36,492 nucleotides of DNA from Gammaproteobacteria bacterium (GCA_020029545.1 JAIBJL010000001.1:1-36492); one strand, 5' to 3'; positions 6,921-17,215 are shown, numbered from the stretch's first letter. The notes: generated by a model not told the origin, from the sequence alone. Numbers and translations: made by a program.

Positions 6921-9908
6921 TCAACGAATGGAATCGAGCAGGCGCCCGGCTTCCTGCTTCTGGTTCGAGTTACCTTCCTGCACGACTTCTTCGAGAATGC
7001 TGCGTGCGCCGTCAGGATCGCCCATGTCCATGTAGGCACGCGCCAGGTCGAGCTTGGTGCCAACCTCGCTCATGGTCACGGGCTCCAGTTCCGACAGCTC
7101 CATCTCGTTGGTGACGACCTGTCGATTGGTCGGTGCGCCGTCGTCGGCGTTCAGCGCATCGCCGACATCCAGATCGACACGCGAAAACTGTGCAGTACCT
7201 TCATCGGTGAACACGTCCTTGGAGAAATGATCGATGGCATCTCGATCGATCGCGTGGCGCAGGGTATCGTCGGTACGCGAGCGCTCGGCGTCCGCCGTCT
7301 TTTCCGCTTCGTCCAGGCCGGAGAAATCCACATTCATTTCGACATCGGACAGCCGCTGCAATGATGCAGTCGAGTCCATGTCGTCCGGACGAGCCTGCTC
7401 CACCGTATCGCCGCCATGGCTGTTCTGCGCCAGGTCGACCTGGTCGATATAGATCGTACCGGTGCTGTCGATATCGAACTTCTCGACGCGCGGCGCTTCC
7501 ATGGTGCGATCGAAGCTGCTGAGCGACGGCGCCAGCTGCGTCATTTCGTCGTCCCCGATCGGACGGGCCACCCGCGTCGAATCATCCTCGCGAGTCAGCG
7601 CGTGCGTCTCCTCGAGCGAACCGGTGGCCTCCAGCGCGTCGACATCGAGACCGAGATCGTCGAGCGACAGTTCGGCGGTCTGATCGGCCTTGGACAGCTG
7701 CGTCTTGTCGACCTTCTCGCGAATGGTCTGCGAGATGCGATCGATTTGCGGCGACTCGATCGTCGGCGTTTCCTGCGTGCGGGCGAGCGGATCGAGTTCG
7801 CGGGTCGGCTCATCCGCTTTGATATCGGCGTAGCGATCCGCCGTGGATTCCAGATTCAGATCCAGATCGCCTTCCGACTTAGGCGGACTCTTGCGTTCGC
7901 CGCTGCCGAATTCCAGATCCAGTGCCGATGCCTTCTGCGCTTCCGGCTCGGCGAACAGGTCGACATCGACGCGGTTTTCACCACCCTCCAGATTCACATC
8001 GACCAGGTCGACATGCGAGGTGTCTTCGCCCTTGAAGATCGGATCTTCGGACGCGATCTGCCTGCCCATGATCACGACTTTGTCCCATTCTGCCGGCGAC
8101 GCGGCCGCTCGGCTGCGATGCAGGTCGCGCGCCGTATCGAGGAACAGATCGCGATTGCCCCAGACGAAGTAGATCTCCAGCAGTTTCATCTTGAGGTCGC
8201 GACGTCCGGGCTCGCGATCGATCGCGATCTTCACCAGATCGGCGGCTTGGTCGTACAAGCCGTAAGCCATGTGGAAGTCGGCTTCCGCCAAGGCGTCCTG
8301 GTGATCGAAGCGCACCGCGCTTTCGCTGCTCAGCGTGTCGTCGGCAACCGCCGTAGCCGCAGCCACCGCGGCCACCGGCGGCTCGGCACGCACGCGCGTC
8401 GGCTCCGGGCGGCGCGTCGTCAGGGGCGGCTCGTCAATATTCGGACGCGTTTCATCGGTATCGTCGGCTGCGACGAACGCCTCGGGCGTGCGGCTGGTCG
8501 CCGCCATACGATTCGCCGGTGGCTCGTAATCCAGTGACGACAGCGAATCGACCGTGTCCGGGTCGCCTGAGTCGCGGCGGCGTTTCGACACAGCAAGCCA
8601 AGCGACAACCAGCAGGCCAAGGACCACGAACACCCACCAGAAATCGCCCAGGCGCGAGAGCAGCGACGGGCCTTCTTCTTCGGCAGGTGCAGCGGCTGGC
8701 GCAGGCGCTGCCGGCGTTTGAGCCGCGGGTGCCGGCGGCGTTTCAGCCACCGGCGGTGTCGGTTCTGCAGTGGGTGCCGGCGGCGCGACTTCGGGCGTGG
8801 CAGCCGGTGGCGTTTCGGCAGCGTTACGTTGCGCGCTGGCCAGCCCCGGATTGGTCACTTCCAGTCGCTTGTCCGGCGCAGCGGGCGCTGGCCGTGCAGG
8901 CGCCGTAGCGACCGGCGGCGTCGTTGCTGTCGGTCGTTCGACCGGCGTTGCCGGCGCGGGCGCTGACGCCGGCGGGGTTTCCGCTGGCGTCACCAGACGC
9001 AGGCGATTGGCCGCATCGGTAGATTCCGTGCCGCCGCGCCAGGCGTCCTGCTGGCGCGCGACTTCCGCGGTGGCATCTCGACTCGGGATCGAATCGATCT
9101 CCGCCGATTCCGGAATGCGCAGAATCGATCCGGCACGCAGGCGATTGATGTTGCCGCCGAACGCCGCTGGATTGGCACGGAACAACGCAATCATGGTCTT
9201 GTTGATGACGCTCGGCGATGAACCCGGTCGTGCCTTGCTGGCGATGCGCCACAACGTGTCGTTGCGCTCGACGGTGTACGAGCCGGTCGTCGGCACGTCG
9301 CTCGAGACTTCCGGAGCTTCGTTGCGCGGTCGGTCGCGTGCCTCGGCACCGGTGGACCCAGCACGGGGCGACGGTACCGTCGCTGGTGCGGAAGGGGCCG
9401 GTGTCGCGGCGGGTCGGCTCGGCTGCTCGGCCGGCGCGCGCTCGATGCGTTCGTTGCGCGCACCGGAAGCCGGTGCAGCAACCGGCGCAGTGGCTTCGGG
9501 TTGGGAGGGCGAGAATGCCGGTGGATCGAGCAGTACCGTGTATTCGCGCAACAAGCGACCGCGACCCCAACTCGCTTCCACCAGCAGGGTCACGAACGGT
9601 TCGGTGACCGAGCGATTCGAGGTGACCTTGATCGAGGCGTTGCCGTCGCGACGACGGGCGACCGAGAACTCGAAGGTCGACAGGAACTGGGGGCGGTCCA
9701 GTCCGTAACGGCTGAACAGATCGTTGCTCGCCAGTCCGATCTTGAGGTTGGACAGTTCCTCATTGGTCGGTGCGATGAGTTCGATGTCGGCATCGAACGG
9801 CTGATTCAATGCCGAGTTCAGGCGAATCTCGCCCAGACCCAGCGCGTACAACGACGCAGGGGACAGCAGTGCGCCCGTCATTAGCAGGCGCGGCAAATGT
9901 CTTCTCAT
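6921..9908 (-). CDS. fimV: FimV/TspA family type IV pilus assembly protein
   Basis: FimV is a peptidoglycan-binding inner-membrane protein needed for type IV pilus secretin assembly and twitching. The 995-residue product shows, in order: a signal peptide (residues 1-22, MRRHLPRLLM start); the conserved FimV N-terminal domain beginning LGLGEIRLNSALNQPFDADI; a LysM domain at about 209-267 (YTVERNDTLWRIA); a Pro/Ala-rich linker; one membrane helix at about 423-441; a long acidic cytoplasmic region with a TPR-like stretch; and the C-terminal FimV domain (LDLARAYMDMGDPDGARSIL). I take ATG 9908 as start because GGGAG lies at good spacing and the signal peptide follows. It lies between asd and truA, as in Pseudomonas. 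The fimX-like gene at 19207 belongs to the same process. Confidence 0.95.
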   Translation of the reverse strand: MRRHLPRLLMTGALLSPASLYALGLGEIRLNSALNQPFDADIELIAPTNEELSNLKIGLASNDLFSRYGLDRPQFLSTFEFSVARRRDGNASIKVTSNRSVTEPFVTLLVEASWGRGRLLREYTVLLDPPAFSPSQPEATAPVAAPASGARNERIERAPAEQPSRPAATPAPSAPATVPSPRAGSTGAEARDRPRNEAPEVSSDVPTTGSYTVERNDTLWRIASKARPGSSPSVINKTMIALFRANPAAFGGNINRLRAGSILRIPESAEIDSIPSRDATAEVARQQDAWRGGTESTDAANRLRLVTPAETPPASAPAPATPVERPTATTPPVATAPARPAPAAPDKRLEVTNPGLASAQRNAAETPPAATPEVAPPAPTAEPTPPVAETPPAPAAQTPAAPAPAAAPAEEEGPSLLSRLGDFWWVFVVLGLLVVAWLAVSKRRRDSGDPDTVDSLSSLDYEPPANRMAATSRTPEAFVAADDTDETRPNIDEPPLTTRRPEPTRVRAEPPVAAVAAATAVADDTLSSESAVRFDHQDALAEADFHMAYGLYDQAADLVKIAIDREPGRRDLKMKLLEIYFVWGNRDLFLDTARDLHRSRAAASPAEWDKVVIMGRQIASEDPIFKGEDTSHVDLVDVNLEGGENRVDVDLFAEPEAQKASALDLEFGSGERKSPPKSEGDLDLNLESTADRYADIKADEPTRELDPLARTQETPTIESPQIDRISQTIREKVDKTQLSKADQTAELSLDDLGLDVDALEATGSLEETHALTREDDSTRVARPIGDDEMTQLAPSLSSFDRTMEAPRVEKFDIDSTGTIYIDQVDLAQNSHGGDTVEQARPDDMDSTASLQRLSDVEMNVDFSGLDEAEKTADAERSRTDDTLRHAIDRDAIDHFSKDVFTDEGTAQFSRVDLDVGDALNADDGAPTNRQVVTNEMELSELEPVTMSEVGTKLDLARAYMDMGDPDGARSILEEVVQEGNSNQKQEAGRLLDSIR

Positions 9909-10037
9909 CAGCTCTCCCGGTCCTGTTTCCTGAGCATCCGTCGCAGCCCAAAGCTTGTACTCAGCTTTCCTCTTCAGAGCCATGCAACGGTTAGTCAATG
10001 CTCATGTGCTAGATGACTTAAGGCGCGCAACTATAGC

Positions 10038-11060
10038 TCACAGGTAATTTTTCACCAATATTTCGGCGATCTGTACGGTATTCAGTGCCGCGCCCTTACG
10101 CACGTTATCCGACACCACCCACAGATTCAGACCGCGCTCATGACTGATGTCGTCGCGGATGCGTCCCACGTAGACGGGATCGGTCCCCGCGCCTTCGGTC
10201 ACCGGCGTCGGATAACCGCCCGGTTGACGCTCGTCCATCACCACGACACCCGGCGCCTTCAGCAGGATTTCGCGCGCCTGCGCGGCCGACAGCTTGCGAC
10301 GGGTTTCGATATGTATGGCTTCGGAATGGCCGACGTAAACGCCGACGCGCACCGCCGTCGCATTCACGCGGACCGTTGAGTCCTCAAGGATTTTCTGGGT
10401 CTCCCAGAACATTTTCATCTCTTCCTTGGTATAGCCATTATCCAGGAAGACGTCGATTTGCGGCACGCAGTTGAACGCAATCTGCTTGGCGATCACTTGC
10501 GCCGTGACGGGTTCACCTTTGCCCAGTGCGGTCGTCTGGTGGGTGAGTTCATCCATCGCCTTCTGGCCGCCGCCCGACACGGACTGGTATGTCGCGACGT
10601 TGATGCGCTCGATCTGCGCCACATCGTGCAGCGGCTTGAGCGCCACCAGCATCTGCATGGTCGAGCAGTTCGGGTTGGCAATGATGTTGTGCTTGCGGTA
10701 GCCCGCAATCGCATGCGGATTGACTTCGCTCACCACCAGCGGAATGTCATCCTGGTAGCGGAACTGCGAGGTGTTATCGACCACGACACAGCCCGCTGCA
10801 CCGGCCCGCGGCGCCTGGACCTTCGACACGCCGGCACCGGCGGAGAACAGGCCGATCTGGGCGCGCGCAAAATCGAACTGATCGACATCGATGACCGGGA
10901 CATCGCGTCCCTTGAATTTGATCGAACGGCCGACGGAACGGGCACTGGCCAGCGGAAAGATTTCGCCGACCGGGAAATTGCGTTGTTCGAGAATCGACAG
11001 GATGGTGCTGCCCACCAATCCGGTCGCGCCAAGTACGGCGACGTTCCAGCTTCTGCTCAT
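10038..11060 (-). CDS. asd: Aspartate-semialdehyde dehydrogenase
   Basis: Asd reduces aspartyl phosphate to aspartate semialdehyde with NADPH, feeding lysine, threonine, methionine and diaminopimelate synthesis. The 340-residue product has the N-terminal nucleotide-binding GATGLVGSTIL loop (residues 11-21) and the active-site NPNCST with Cys132. Its length and the YQSVSGGGQKAMDEL segment match the shorter asd type found in many bacteria. The gene is upstream of fimV (129-bp gap) and downstream of the MFS gene (40-bp gap), all on the minus strand. The ATG at 11060 gives the standard N-terminus. Confidence 0.98.
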   Translation of the reverse strand: MSRSWNVAVLGATGLVGSTILSILEQRNFPVGEIFPLASARSVGRSIKFKGRDVPVIDVDQFDFARAQIGLFSAGAGVSKVQAPRAGAAGCVVVDNTSQFRYQDDIPLVVSEVNPHAIAGYRKHNIIANPNCSTMQMLVALKPLHDVAQIERINVATYQSVSGGGQKAMDELTHQTTALGKGEPVTAQVIAKQIAFNCVPQIDVFLDNGYTKEEMKMFWETQKILEDSTVRVNATAVRVGVYVGHSEAIHIETRRKLSAAQAREILLKAPGVVVMDERQPGGYPTPVTEGAGTDPVYVGRIRDDISHERGLNLWVVSDNVRKGAALNTVQIAEILVKNYL

Positions 11061-11100
11061 GTCCTCAATGTCTCTAAGTTACGATGCTTCAAAGGTCGAT

Positions 11101-12264
11101 CTAACTGCTAGCCGCCGGCCGGCTGTCCAGCACCGTTCCGCGCAGGCCCAGGATCGCAAGAACGGCTGCCAACACTACAATAAAGGCTGCACTGACATAA
11201 GATGCACGCGGCGAAAAACCCACCCAGATCACACCGGCGAGCAGATTGCCCAGCATTCCGCCGAGCCCATACCCGACGCTACTGAACAGCGCCTGCCCGC
11301 GGCTTGCCAGACCGGCAGGGAACAGCCGCTGCGCCGAAAGCACCATCGCGAAATGCAATACGGCAAACCCCAAGCAGTGCAGTAGCTGCGCAACTACCAG
11401 TGCCAGAGGGTATTCCACCCACCAGGCGACGATCAGCCAGCGAACGCAGGTCCCCAGTGCAGCGACCACAAACAGCATGCGAATGCTGAACCGTCGCAGC
11501 AGCGCAGAACCCGCGGCGAACACCACCACTTCCGCCAGCACACCCAGCGCCCACAGCAATCCCGTCGCCTGCTTGCCATAGCCGTGCAAGCCAAGGTACA
11601 TCGAAAAAAATACGTAGTAGGCACCGAAGCTGACCGCCAGCAATGCGGCAATCAGCAGCGCCACGATCGTGGCACGCGAGAGCAACGTGCTGCCGAAGGG
11701 GGCGTACTGCGTCGCCGCACCTGGCACGCTCGTCAGGGGCCGAATCAGCAGGGTCGCGATCAATGTCAGTCCGACCAGCGTCGTCATGAGAACCGGAAGC
11801 GCGCCGTAGCCGGTGCGTTCGAACCCTGCCCCACCCAGCCACGACGCCAGGATGAAACCCACCGAACCCCACAGTCGAATCCGTCCATAACGGGCTGAGC
11901 CACCACCCTGACACGACAGCGCATGCACATCGAATAGCGGCGACACCGAATTCCAGCTCAGGCTGAACAGCAAGCTGAACGCCACGACGCCGGACAAGCG
12001 AGCCTCTTTGGGAAGGATAGCGAAGCTGGCGAGCGCGACCAGCGCCATCAACCGCAGGACACGCGTCGGATGATGCAGATCGGCCAACCATCCGATCAGC
12101 AGCGGCCCAACGGCGCGAACGGCCGCGGCGCTGGCCAGCACCCAGCTGATTTCCAGCGCGCTGAAGCCGCGCGAGGCGAGATAGGGACTCCAGAACGGCG
12201 TGAACACGCCAACGGCGCCATAGTAGATCAGATAGCTGCCTGCCAACCGCGCGGCGGCGCTCAT
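11101..12264 (-). CDS. MFS transporter, MFS_1-like (phenylpropionate permease) group
   Basis: A 387-residue, strongly hydrophobic protein with about twelve membrane segments in two six-helix halves. The start SYLIYYGAVGVFTPFWSPYLASRGFSALEISWVL and the inter-helix signature GWLADLHHPTRVLR match the major facilitator subgroup that includes the putative 3-phenylpropionate transporter and sugar/H+ symporter-like proteins. The substrate cannot be read from sequence. It lies 56 bp downstream of aroC and 40 bp upstream of asd on the same strand, so it may be co-transcribed with them. A link to aromatic-acid export or uptake would be inference only. Confidence 0.85.
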   Translation of the reverse strand: MSAAARLAGSYLIYYGAVGVFTPFWSPYLASRGFSALEISWVLASAAAVRAVGPLLIGWLADLHHPTRVLRLMALVALASFAILPKEARLSGVVAFSLLFSLSWNSVSPLFDVHALSCQGGGSARYGRIRLWGSVGFILASWLGGAGFERTGYGALPVLMTTLVGLTLIATLLIRPLTSVPGAATQYAPFGSTLLSRATIVALLIAALLAVSFGAYYVFFSMYLGLHGYGKQATGLLWALGVLAEVVVFAAGSALLRRFSIRMLFVVAALGTCVRWLIVAWWVEYPLALVVAQLLHCLGFAVLHFAMVLSAQRLFPAGLASRGQALFSSVGYGLGGMLGNLLAGVIWVGFSPRASYVSAAFIVVLAAVLAILGLRGTVLDSRPAASS

Positions 12265-12320
12265 CGCAGGGAGGTCAGACGATTGTGACGCAGGCTCGCG
12301 ATGTGGGGTCTCGATCGCGG

Positions 12321-13460
12321 TTACGCAGCGGATCCATCGGTAGCCGGATCGTTTGCCCGATCGTCTACTTGGGCCGCGATGACGGGCGTTGCACTGCGCA
12401 CATCGGCATTCTGGGCGCGATGCCGCAGACAGTGATCCATCAGCGTCAGCGCCAGCATGGCTTCGGCAATCGGCGTCGCGCGGAGCCCGACGCAGGGATC
12501 ATGTCGACCGGTGGTCACCACTTGCGTCGGATTGCCGTCGACATCGATCGTGTTGCCCGGCACCGTGATGCTGGAGGTCGGCTTCAGTGCAATGCTGACG
12601 ACAATGTCCTGACCGGTAGAAATGCCCCCAAGCACCCCGCCCGCCTGGTTGGAACGGAAACCCCGCGGCGTCAATTCATCGCGATGCACGCTGCCCTTCT
12701 GTTCGATCGCGGCAAAGCCGGCGCCGATCTCGACACCCTTCACGGCGTTGATGCTCATCATGGCGTAAGCGATGTCGGCATCGAGTCGATCGAACACCGG
12801 TTCGCCCAGCCCCGGCGGCACGCCGGTCGCAATCACGTTCACCCGCGCACCCACCGAATCGCCTTCGCGACGCAGGTCCACCATATACGCTTCGAGTTCG
12901 GCGAGGCGCGACGGATCGGGACTGAAAAAGGGATTGTCGTAGGCCGCCAGCGCATCCTTCACCTCAAGCCGCAGCGGGCCGAGCTGCGCGAGATACCCGT
13001 AAATCGTCACACCGAGTCGTTCGCGCAGATACTTGCGGGCAATCGCGCCGGCCGCGACGCGCATGACGGTTTCGCGCGCCGATGATCGCCCACCGCCGCG
13101 ATAGTCGCGAAAACCGTACTTCTGCTGATAGGTGTAATCGGCGTGGCCCGGGCGGAATCGATCCTTGATCTTCTCGTAATCGCGCGAGCGCTGATCTTCG
13201 TTCTCGATCAGCAGGCCGATCGGCGTGCCGGTCGTCCGCCCTTCGAATACGCCAGACAGGATCTTTATCCGGTCGCCTTCCTTGCGTTGACTGGTGAAAC
13301 GCGAGGTGCCGGTGCGACGGCGTTCCAGGTCGGGCTGAATGTCCGCTTCCGACAGCGTCATGCCCGGCGGACAGCCATCGACGATGGCGCCGAGCGCAAT
13401 GCCGTGGCTCTCGCCGAAGGTCGTGACCGTGAACAGCTTGCCGAACGTGTTTCCTGACAT
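12321..13460 (-). CDS. aroC: Chorismate synthase
   Basis: AroC converts EPSP to chorismate, the last common step of aromatic amino-acid synthesis, using reduced FMN. The 379-residue protein begins [20 protein letters not shown], with the first family signature GESHG, and contains [20 protein letters not shown] and GGRSSARET, the FMN/substrate-binding segments. The C-terminal tail after the [15 protein letters not shown] segment is about 20 residues and variable, as usual. It follows prmB after 117 bp, an order common in gammaproteobacteria. The ATG start is fixed by homology. Confidence 0.98.
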   Translation of the reverse strand: MSGNTFGKLFTVTTFGESHGIALGAIVDGCPPGMTLSEADIQPDLERRRTGTSRFTSQRKEGDRIKILSGVFEGRTTGTPIGLLIENEDQRSRDYEKIKDRFRPGHADYTYQQKYGFRDYRGGGRSSARETVMRVAAGAIARKYLRERLGVTIYGYLAQLGPLRLEVKDALAAYDNPFFSPDPSRLAELEAYMVDLRREGDSVGARVNVIATGVPPGLGEPVFDRLDADIAYAMMSINAVKGVEIGAGFAAIEQKGSVHRDELTPRGFRSNQAGGVLGGISTGQDIVVSIALKPTSSITVPGNTIDVDGNPTQVVTTGRHDPCVGLRATPIAEAMLALTLMDHCLRHRAQNADVRSATPVIAAQVDDRANDPATDGSAA

Positions 13461-13577
13461 ATCGATCGCAATTTAAGACCTCAGCGTCGGCCGACATGAT
13501 ACTGCGGCGCCCCCGCCCGGTGCCGGGTTTTCCGCGGCCCTTCACGAGACCGTGCTGCAGGTCGTCGCGGCCATCGA

Positions 13578-14537
13578 TCAAGCGGCGGAACCTGCCGCAA
13601 AGTAGTCGCGATAAGCGGTGAGTTGTTCGGCGGTCAACACGAACACACCGCCATCGCCACGCTCGAATTCCAACCACACGAAAGGCGCTTCAGGATAGGT
13701 CTGCTCCAATGCGTCTGCAGAATTGCCGACCTCGACGATCAGCACGCCGCGCGGCTGCAAGTGGTCCGCTGCCTCGACCAGAATCCGTCGCACGATATCG
13801 AGCCCAGTGGAGCCGCCGAACAAACCCACTACCGGTTCGCAGTGATATTCCTGCGGCAAACCGGCCATTTCCTCGCTGCCCACGTACGGCGGATTGCTGA
13901 CGATGACGTCGTAACGCCGGTCGCTCACAGCGCTGAACACATCGGACGGTACGCCGCGAACCCGATCCTGAAGTCCATGCCGCTCGATATTGATGGCGGT
14001 GACTGCCAGCGCGTCGGTCGAGATATCCGCGGCATCCACTCGCGCGTCAGGCAACGCCAGGGCCGTTGCAATCGCAATACAGCCAGAACCGGTACCGATA
14101 TCGAGTACCGTCGCGATGCGCTGCGCATCGATCCAGGGTTCGAAGCGACGATCGATCAGTTCGGCAATCGCCGAGCGCGGCACCAGCACTCGCGCGTCTA
14201 CGAAGAACTCATGGCCGGCGAACCACATGCGATTCGTCAGGTAGGCTGCCGGCACACGCTCCGCGATCCGACGGTCGAACAACGACAGCACGCGGGTGCG
14301 CTGCGCCTCGCTCAGCACTTGCCCGTAGATCGCTGGCGCGTCCTCATGCTTCAATCCCGCTCCGAACAACACCAGCTCCGCAGCTTCGTCCGCGGCATTG
14401 TCGCTACCGTGGCCGAACCAGAGCCTTGCCTGGGTGAATCGCTGCGCACCCAGGCGAATCAATTGCGCCACGGTCTGCGCTGTGACTGAGGTGTCGGTAC
14501 GCGTTCCTGAATTGGCGGGTCGGGATTTGTCGGGCAC
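13578..14537 (-). CDS. prmB: 50S ribosomal protein L3 N(5)-glutamine methyltransferase
   Basis: PrmB methylates a glutamine in ribosomal protein L3 using S-adenosylmethionine. The product (319 residues from the chosen start) has the substrate-recognition region YLTNRMWFAGHEFFVDARVLVPRS, the SAM-binding LDIGTGSGCIAIA motif and the catalytic NPPY (VSNPPYVG). The two LVPRS and NPPY features and the PrmB-type WFGHGSDN N-terminus separate it from HemK/PrmC. The start is uncertain: GTG at 14537 (weak GGAAA upstream) gives about 24 extra residues, and GTG at 14471 gives 297. Any longer frame runs antisense through the SCO1 gene and is not believable. It is divergent from the SCO1 gene. Confidence 0.93.
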   Translation of the reverse strand: MPDKSRPANSGTRTDTSVTAQTVAQLIRLGAQRFTQARLWFGHGSDNAADEAAELVLFGAGLKHEDAPAIYGQVLSEAQRTRVLSLFDRRIAERVPAAYLTNRMWFAGHEFFVDARVLVPRSAIAELIDRRFEPWIDAQRIATVLDIGTGSGCIAIATALALPDARVDAADISTDALAVTAINIERHGLQDRVRGVPSDVFSAVSDRRYDVIVSNPPYVGSEEMAGLPQEYHCEPVVGLFGGSTGLDIVRRILVEAADHLQPRGVLIVEVGNSADALEQTYPEAPFVWLEFERGDGGVFVLTAEQLTAYRDYFAAGSAA

Positions 14538-14591
14538 GGTGTTTCCGATGGGATCGCATGCGATACTTGTGGGCTGTTGACAGGAGTGCTG

Positions 14592-15236
14592 ATGTCCCGC
14601 GCACGATCCCTTGTTGTGACGGCAGTTGTCGCCATTGTAGCTATTGCCGCAGGGATGCTGGTGGCGCGCATGCTTTTGGCTCCGGGTCGACAGGTCGATC
14701 TGGGCCTGGCGAAGGCGACGCTGTTGCAACCGCCCCGTCCGCTGCCGGCGTTTTCGCTGCTCGATCAATCCGGCGCGGCATTCGACAACTCGAAGCTCGA
14801 CGGCCACTGGTCGCTGCTGTTCTTCGGCTTCACCCGCTGTCCTGATGTCTGCCCGACGACCCTCGGCATGCTGGCCCAGGTGGAGAAGCGCTTGATGGAG
14901 AAGTCTGCGGCATCGAGCGCACCACCCGTGCCGCAAGTGGTGCTGGTCTCGGTCGATCCGGAACGCGACACACCCGCGCAGCTCGCTTCGTATGTGAAGT
15001 TCTTCAGTCCGACCTTCACCGGCTTGACCGGCACGCCCGCAGCCGTCGCGGAACTAACTCGCGCCATGGGCGTACCGGTCGCCAAGAACACCCTGCCGAA
15101 CGGCGACTATTCGGTGGACCATTCGGCAGTGATTTTGGTGCTCGATCCGCAAGGTGCGATGCGCGCGGTATTTTCCGCGCCGCATGTCACCGACCTGATC
15201 GTCGCCGACTACAGCCGCATTGCGTCCGCAAAGTAG
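14592..15236 (+). CDS. SCO1/SenC family copper protein
   Basis: SCO proteins deliver copper or control thiol redox state during cytochrome oxidase CuA assembly in the periplasm. The 214-residue product has one N-terminal membrane anchor (about residues 7-27), then a thioredoxin-like fold with the copper-binding CPDVC (Cys83, Cys87) and the distant ligand His177 in VDHSA. VSVDPERDTP is also typical. ATG 14592 is preceded by AGGAG at 5-base spacing, which decides against TTG at 14577. No cytochrome oxidase gene is within view. It is divergent from prmB and 114 bp upstream of psd. Confidence 0.94.
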   Translation: MSRARSLVVTAVVAIVAIAAGMLVARMLLAPGRQVDLGLAKATLLQPPRPLPAFSLLDQSGAAFDNSKLDGHWSLLFFGFTRCPDVCPTTLGMLAQVEKRLMEKSAASSAPPVPQVVLVSVDPERDTPAQLASYVKFFSPTFTGLTGTPAAVAELTRAMGVPVAKNTLPNGDYSVDHSAVILVLDPQGAMRAVFSAPHVTDLIVADYSRIASAK

Positions 15237-15350
15237 CCGGCGCTCATTAGCGACTCTGCAGCGACTTTGCACCCTCTGCGCGCGGTTCTTAGCCTTTGCT
15301 CCCCAGCCGGCACCCTTCCCTCCCAGCCCCATTTCCTATCAAGGATACTC

Positions 15351-16235
15351 ATGCCCGAAGTCGTTTCTGACGTCACCCTCGGTGATCGCCTGTTTGCCGC
15401 CCTACAATACGTGCTGCCCAAGCAAGCCCTGTCACGGATGATCTATCGGGTGATGCGTATCGAGTCGCCGAGGATCAAGCGTTTGCTGATCGCGAACTTC
15501 CTGCGCGGCTACCAGGTCAACATGGCCGAGGCGGCGCAATCGGACCCGCTGGCCTATCGCAGCTTCAATGATTTCTTCACGCGTCCCTTGCGTCCGGGCG
15601 CGCGCGCGATCGCCGGTGAGCCCGACGCCATCGTCAGTCCGGTCGACGGCACCGTCAGTCAATGCGGTCCAGTGCATGGCGAAACGCTCATCCAGGCCAA
15701 GGGCCAGACGTACGCCCTCGCTGAACTGCTGGCGGCGAATGCCGAAGCGGTCGCCGCCTATCGCGACGGCAGCTTCGCGTGCATCTATCTCGCCCCGTAC
15801 AACTATCATCGCATTCATATGCCGTTCGCCGGCAGCTTGCGCAGCACGGTCTATGTGCCAGGCGACCTGTTCAGCGTGAATGCGTCGACGGCTCGCGCCG
15901 TGCCACGAGTGTTTGCGCGCAACGAACGGGCGATCTGCGAGTTCGACACCACGATCGGCCGCATGGCCGTGATCCTGGTCGGCGCGTTGTTCGTGGGCAG
16001 CATGGAAACTGTCTACTGCGGTGAAATCAATCCACCGCCGCGACCGCGTAAAAGCGCACGCGTGATCACCGCCGGCGTCGGTCGCGACTTTGCGAAAGGC
16101 GATGAGTTGGCGCGTTTCAACATGGGCTCGACCGTCGTGCTGCTGTTTCAGCGCGATTGCGTGCAATGGCTGAGCACCATGGTGCCGCAGGCCACGGTGC
16201 AACTCGGTCAGACGATCAGCCGTGCCCGCTCGTGA
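15351..16235 (+). CDS. psd: Phosphatidylserine decarboxylase proenzyme
   Basis: Psd makes phosphatidylethanolamine at the inner membrane. The 294-residue proenzyme has Asp99 in SPVDGT, the NYHRIHMP segment with His156, and MGST near residue 258, where the chain self-cleaves between Gly259 and Ser260 and the serine becomes the pyruvoyl group. The usual motif is LGST; Met for Leu is a mild change. ATG 15351 follows AAGGA at good spacing. The stop overlaps a possible upstream GTG start of epmA, so the two genes are coupled. In E. coli psd and epmA are also close. Confidence 0.97.
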   Translation: MPEVVSDVTLGDRLFAALQYVLPKQALSRMIYRVMRIESPRIKRLLIANFLRGYQVNMAEAAQSDPLAYRSFNDFFTRPLRPGARAIAGEPDAIVSPVDGTVSQCGPVHGETLIQAKGQTYALAELLAANAEAVAAYRDGSFACIYLAPYNYHRIHMPFAGSLRSTVYVPGDLFSVNASTARAVPRVFARNERAICEFDTTIGRMAVILVGALFVGSMETVYCGEINPPPRPRKSARVITAGVGRDFAKGDELARFNMGSTVVLLFQRDCVQWLSTMVPQATVQLGQTISRARS

Positions 16236-16261
16236 CGTCCGCAGCGAATAAGCGTGAGCCC

Positions 16262-17215
16262 ATGACGCTCTGGCAGCCCACCGCAAGCATCGCCACGCTG
16301 GAGGTCCGGGCCCGCATGTTGCGCGCCGCACGCGAATACTTCACCGCAACGCGTGCACTGGAAGTCGAGACACCGACCCTGAGCGTGGCCGCGGTGACGG
16401 ATGTGCATCTCGCCAGCATCGAAAGCACGGCGTCGCACCAACGCCGATTCCTGCAGACCTCGCCCGAATACGCCATGAAACGGCTGCTGGCAGCAGGTTG
16501 CGGCGACATCTGGCAAATCTGCCGGGCCTATCGCGATGCAGAGTCGGGACGCTGGCACAACCCGGAATTCACGCTGGTGGAGTGGTACCGCGTCGGTATC
16601 GATCATCACGCGTTGATGGCCGATGTCGAACGGCTGGTCGCCACGTTGCTGCCGCCCTCCCGGCATTTCGACCGCGCCGAGCGCCTGAGTTATCGCGATG
16701 CCGTGCAGTTGCATGCCGGCGTCGACGCACTCGACGATCCGACGGCCGTATTGATCGCGCGACTGCAAAGCGCGGGCGTCGATGTACCTGCATCGCTACA
16801 GGCCGATCGCGATGGTTGTCTGGATCTGATCATGAGTACGCTGGTCGGACCGCAGCTAGGCCACGATCGTCTCACGTTCATTTACGACTATCCGGCATCG
16901 CAGGCAGCGCTGGCGCAGATCCGCGGCCGCGTGGCCTCACGCTTCGAGGCCTATCTCGACGGCATCGAACTCGCCAATGGCTTTCACGAACTGGCGAACG
17001 TCGCAGAACAACGGCGGCGCTTCGAACAGGACCTGGTCGAGCGCGACCGGCGCGGCTTGCCGGCGGTGCCCATCGACAAGGCGTTCCTTGCCGCATTGAA
17101 TGCCGGCATCCCAGATTGCTCCGGCGTGGCCTTGGGCTTCGACCGGCTCGTCATGTGCGCCATCCAGGCACAGCACATCGACGAGGTGCTGGCGTTTCCG
17201 TTCGATCGCGCGTAA
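16262..17215 (+). CDS. epmA: EF-P lysine ligase EpmA (LysRS paralogue)
   Basis: EpmA ligates (R)-beta-lysine to Lys34 of elongation factor P. The 317-residue product resembles the catalytic core of class II lysyl-tRNA synthetase without an anticodon-binding domain. It has the class II motif 2 region FQICR-like WQICRAYRDAESGRWHNPEFT, LEWYR-like LVEWYR, FHELANVAEQRRRFE, and motif 3 GVALGFDRLVM. The length fits E. coli EpmA (325). The start ATG 16262 aligns MTLWQPTASI with the family; GTG 16232 is an alternative that would overlap the psd stop. Its substrate efp and the aminomutase epmB follow within 1 kb. Confidence 0.96.
   Translation: MTLWQPTASIATLEVRARMLRAAREYFTATRALEVETPTLSVAAVTDVHLASIESTASHQRRFLQTSPEYAMKRLLAAGCGDIWQICRAYRDAESGRWHNPEFTLVEWYRVGIDHHALMADVERLVATLLPPSRHFDRAERLSYRDAVQLHAGVDALDDPTAVLIARLQSAGVDVPASLQADRDGCLDLIMSTLVGPQLGHDRLTFIYDYPASQAALAQIRGRVASRFEAYLDGIELANGFHELANVAEQRRRFEQDLVERDRRGLPAVPIDKAFLAALNAGIPDCSGVALGFDRLVMCAIQAQHIDEVLAFPFDRA

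Noticed and set aside
7416-8537. 373-codon plus-strand frame over fimV
   Set aside because: An antisense shadow of the acidic fimV region, rich in Arg/Ala without recognisable motifs.
14538-14936. N-terminal extension of prmB
   Set aside because: It runs antisense through the SCO1 gene; PrmB homology begins well inside.
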